This document shows positions 63,582 through 64,000 of a DNA stretch of 64,000 nt, piece after piece. Every line of letters starts with the position of its first letter. The stretch's first letter is position 1. A program made the position numbers and the translations under genes. The stretch covers positions 372,001 to 436,000 of the forward strand of contig CAWBHA010000004.1 of assembly GCA_963788585.1 (NCBI GenBank). The letters are read 5' to 3'. The notes beneath the pieces are model-generated. The model was not told the DNA's origin and ran no database searches. It saw only the letters and a program-made list of their open reading frames with translations. This stretch comes from Bog-473 sp963788585 (lineage in GTDB: Bacteria > Actinomycetota > Acidimicrobiia > Acidimicrobiales > RAAP-2).

Positions 63582-64000
63582 CCGCTCCGGTGACGCTCAT
63601 CGGCGGGGCCGTCCTCGGGATGGTGGCGGGCTCGCTGCTCGTCCCCGTCACCCGACGCGCGCTCACGACGTCTCTCGTGCGCTCCGCCGCAACGCAAGAT
63701 GACGCGCGGGTCGCGGTCGAAGTCGACCCGCCGGGCGTGACGTGGCGCCACTGGTTGGCCCTGGCCGCCGCTTCCGGGCTGATCCCCGCCTACGTGCTGC
63801 ACCATGTGGGCTGGTCCCTCATCGCCCTGCCTCCCCTTCTCCTCCTCGTCGGGCTCGTCCAGCTCGCGTATTGCGACCTGACGCGCCGCCTCCTGCCCAA
63901 GACGCTCGTGTACACGCTCAGCGCGGCGGTGATCGGAAGCGGTGTTGCCATCGCCGGCGTCATGCACGAGTGGGACCGCTTGTTCACCGCGGGGCTCGGC
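63578..64000 (+). CDS. Prepilin peptidase (A24 family), 3'-truncated
   Basis: The first 141 residues of a CpaA/TadV-type membrane aspartyl prepilin peptidase. Hydrophobic helices VTLIGGAVLGMVAGSLLVPV and ALPPLLLLVGLVQLAYCDLTRRLLPKTLVYTL hold the first catalytic Asp in AYCDLTRRLLP. The second Asp (GxGD) is beyond the window edge. It cleaves the Flp, TadE and related pseudopilins. ATG 63578 overlaps the previous stop. Confidence 0.85.
   Translation, partial: MTAPVTLIGGAVLGMVAGSLLVPVTRRALTTSLVRSAATQDDARVAVEVDPPGVTWRHWLALAAASGLIPAYVLHHVGWSLIALPPLLLLVGLVQLAYCDLTRRLLPKTLVYTLSAAVIGSGVAIAGVMHEWDRLFTAGLG

Overview
This 64 kb window is a chromosomal segment of a high-GC actinobacterium. The gene set points to an uncultured or poorly described lineage near Acidimicrobiia rather than Streptomyces or Mycobacterium. 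Clues are F420 biosynthesis (CofC/FbiD) with an F420-type nitroreductase, a fused PafBC WYL regulator, a DUF222 HNH protein, type II glutamine synthetase, a secA-prfB-ftsE-ftsX cluster and a Tad/Flp pilus. Translational coupling by 4-base ATGA or GTGA overlaps is the usual operon style. GTG starts are common. No rRNA, tRNA, CRISPR array or insertion sequence was seen.

Layout. 1-5.0 kb: an oligopeptide ABC importer (binding protein cut by the window edge, two permeases, two ATPases). 5-14 kb: housekeeping genes (rnhB, acyl-CoA synthetase, GH38 mannosidase, adenylate cyclase, gpsA, cofC) and a repeat-built histone H1-like protein. 14.0-17.4 kb: a mobilization-like module, with a VirD4/TraG coupling ATPase and a MobF relaxase tail to tail beside 0.5 kb of lower-GC DNA. 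17.4-25 kb: F420 enzyme, PafBC, CtaG-like protein, Erm-type rRNA methyltransferase, acyl-CoA carboxylase subunit, DUF222-HNH, moaC, and a Ruc/FmdB zinc-ribbon gene behind a CIRCE-like operator. 25-32.6 kb: tldE/tldD, thioesterase, MFS, dxs, rfbA. 32.6-40 kb: fadE30-ipdF-fadD3-adh, a steroid C/D-ring (HIP) degradation operon, with a divergent amidohydrolase and serine hydrolase and a perfect 13-base operator-like dyad between them. 40-45 kb: msrB, a short ssb, a MerR regulator with its dyad, a methyltransferase and a GT39-type glycosyltransferase. 45-51 kb: ftsX, ftsE, prfB, secA. 51.5-54 kb: an ECF sigma factor with a membrane-anchor tail, and glnII. 54-64 kb: a complete-looking Tad locus (two Flp pilins, LuxR regulator, TadC, TadB, TadA, TadZ, RcpC/CpaB on the minus strand; TadE, TadG-like protein and prepilin peptidase on the plus strand).

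Six otherwise well-conserved genes (adh, GT39, prfB, ECF sigma factor, tadA, tadG-like) are each broken by one extra base. All six shifts are in the same direction. Residual insertion errors in the assembly are the most economical explanation. These genes are therefore listed as single frameshifted CDS spanning both halves.

The most interesting items are the CIRCE-Ruc pairing, the Erm gene nested behind an overlapping leader peptide with an Arg-Val-Arg motif, the paired 5' UTR hairpins of the two pilins, the minimal relaxase/coupling-protein module, and the ECF sigma factor with its own transmembrane tail.
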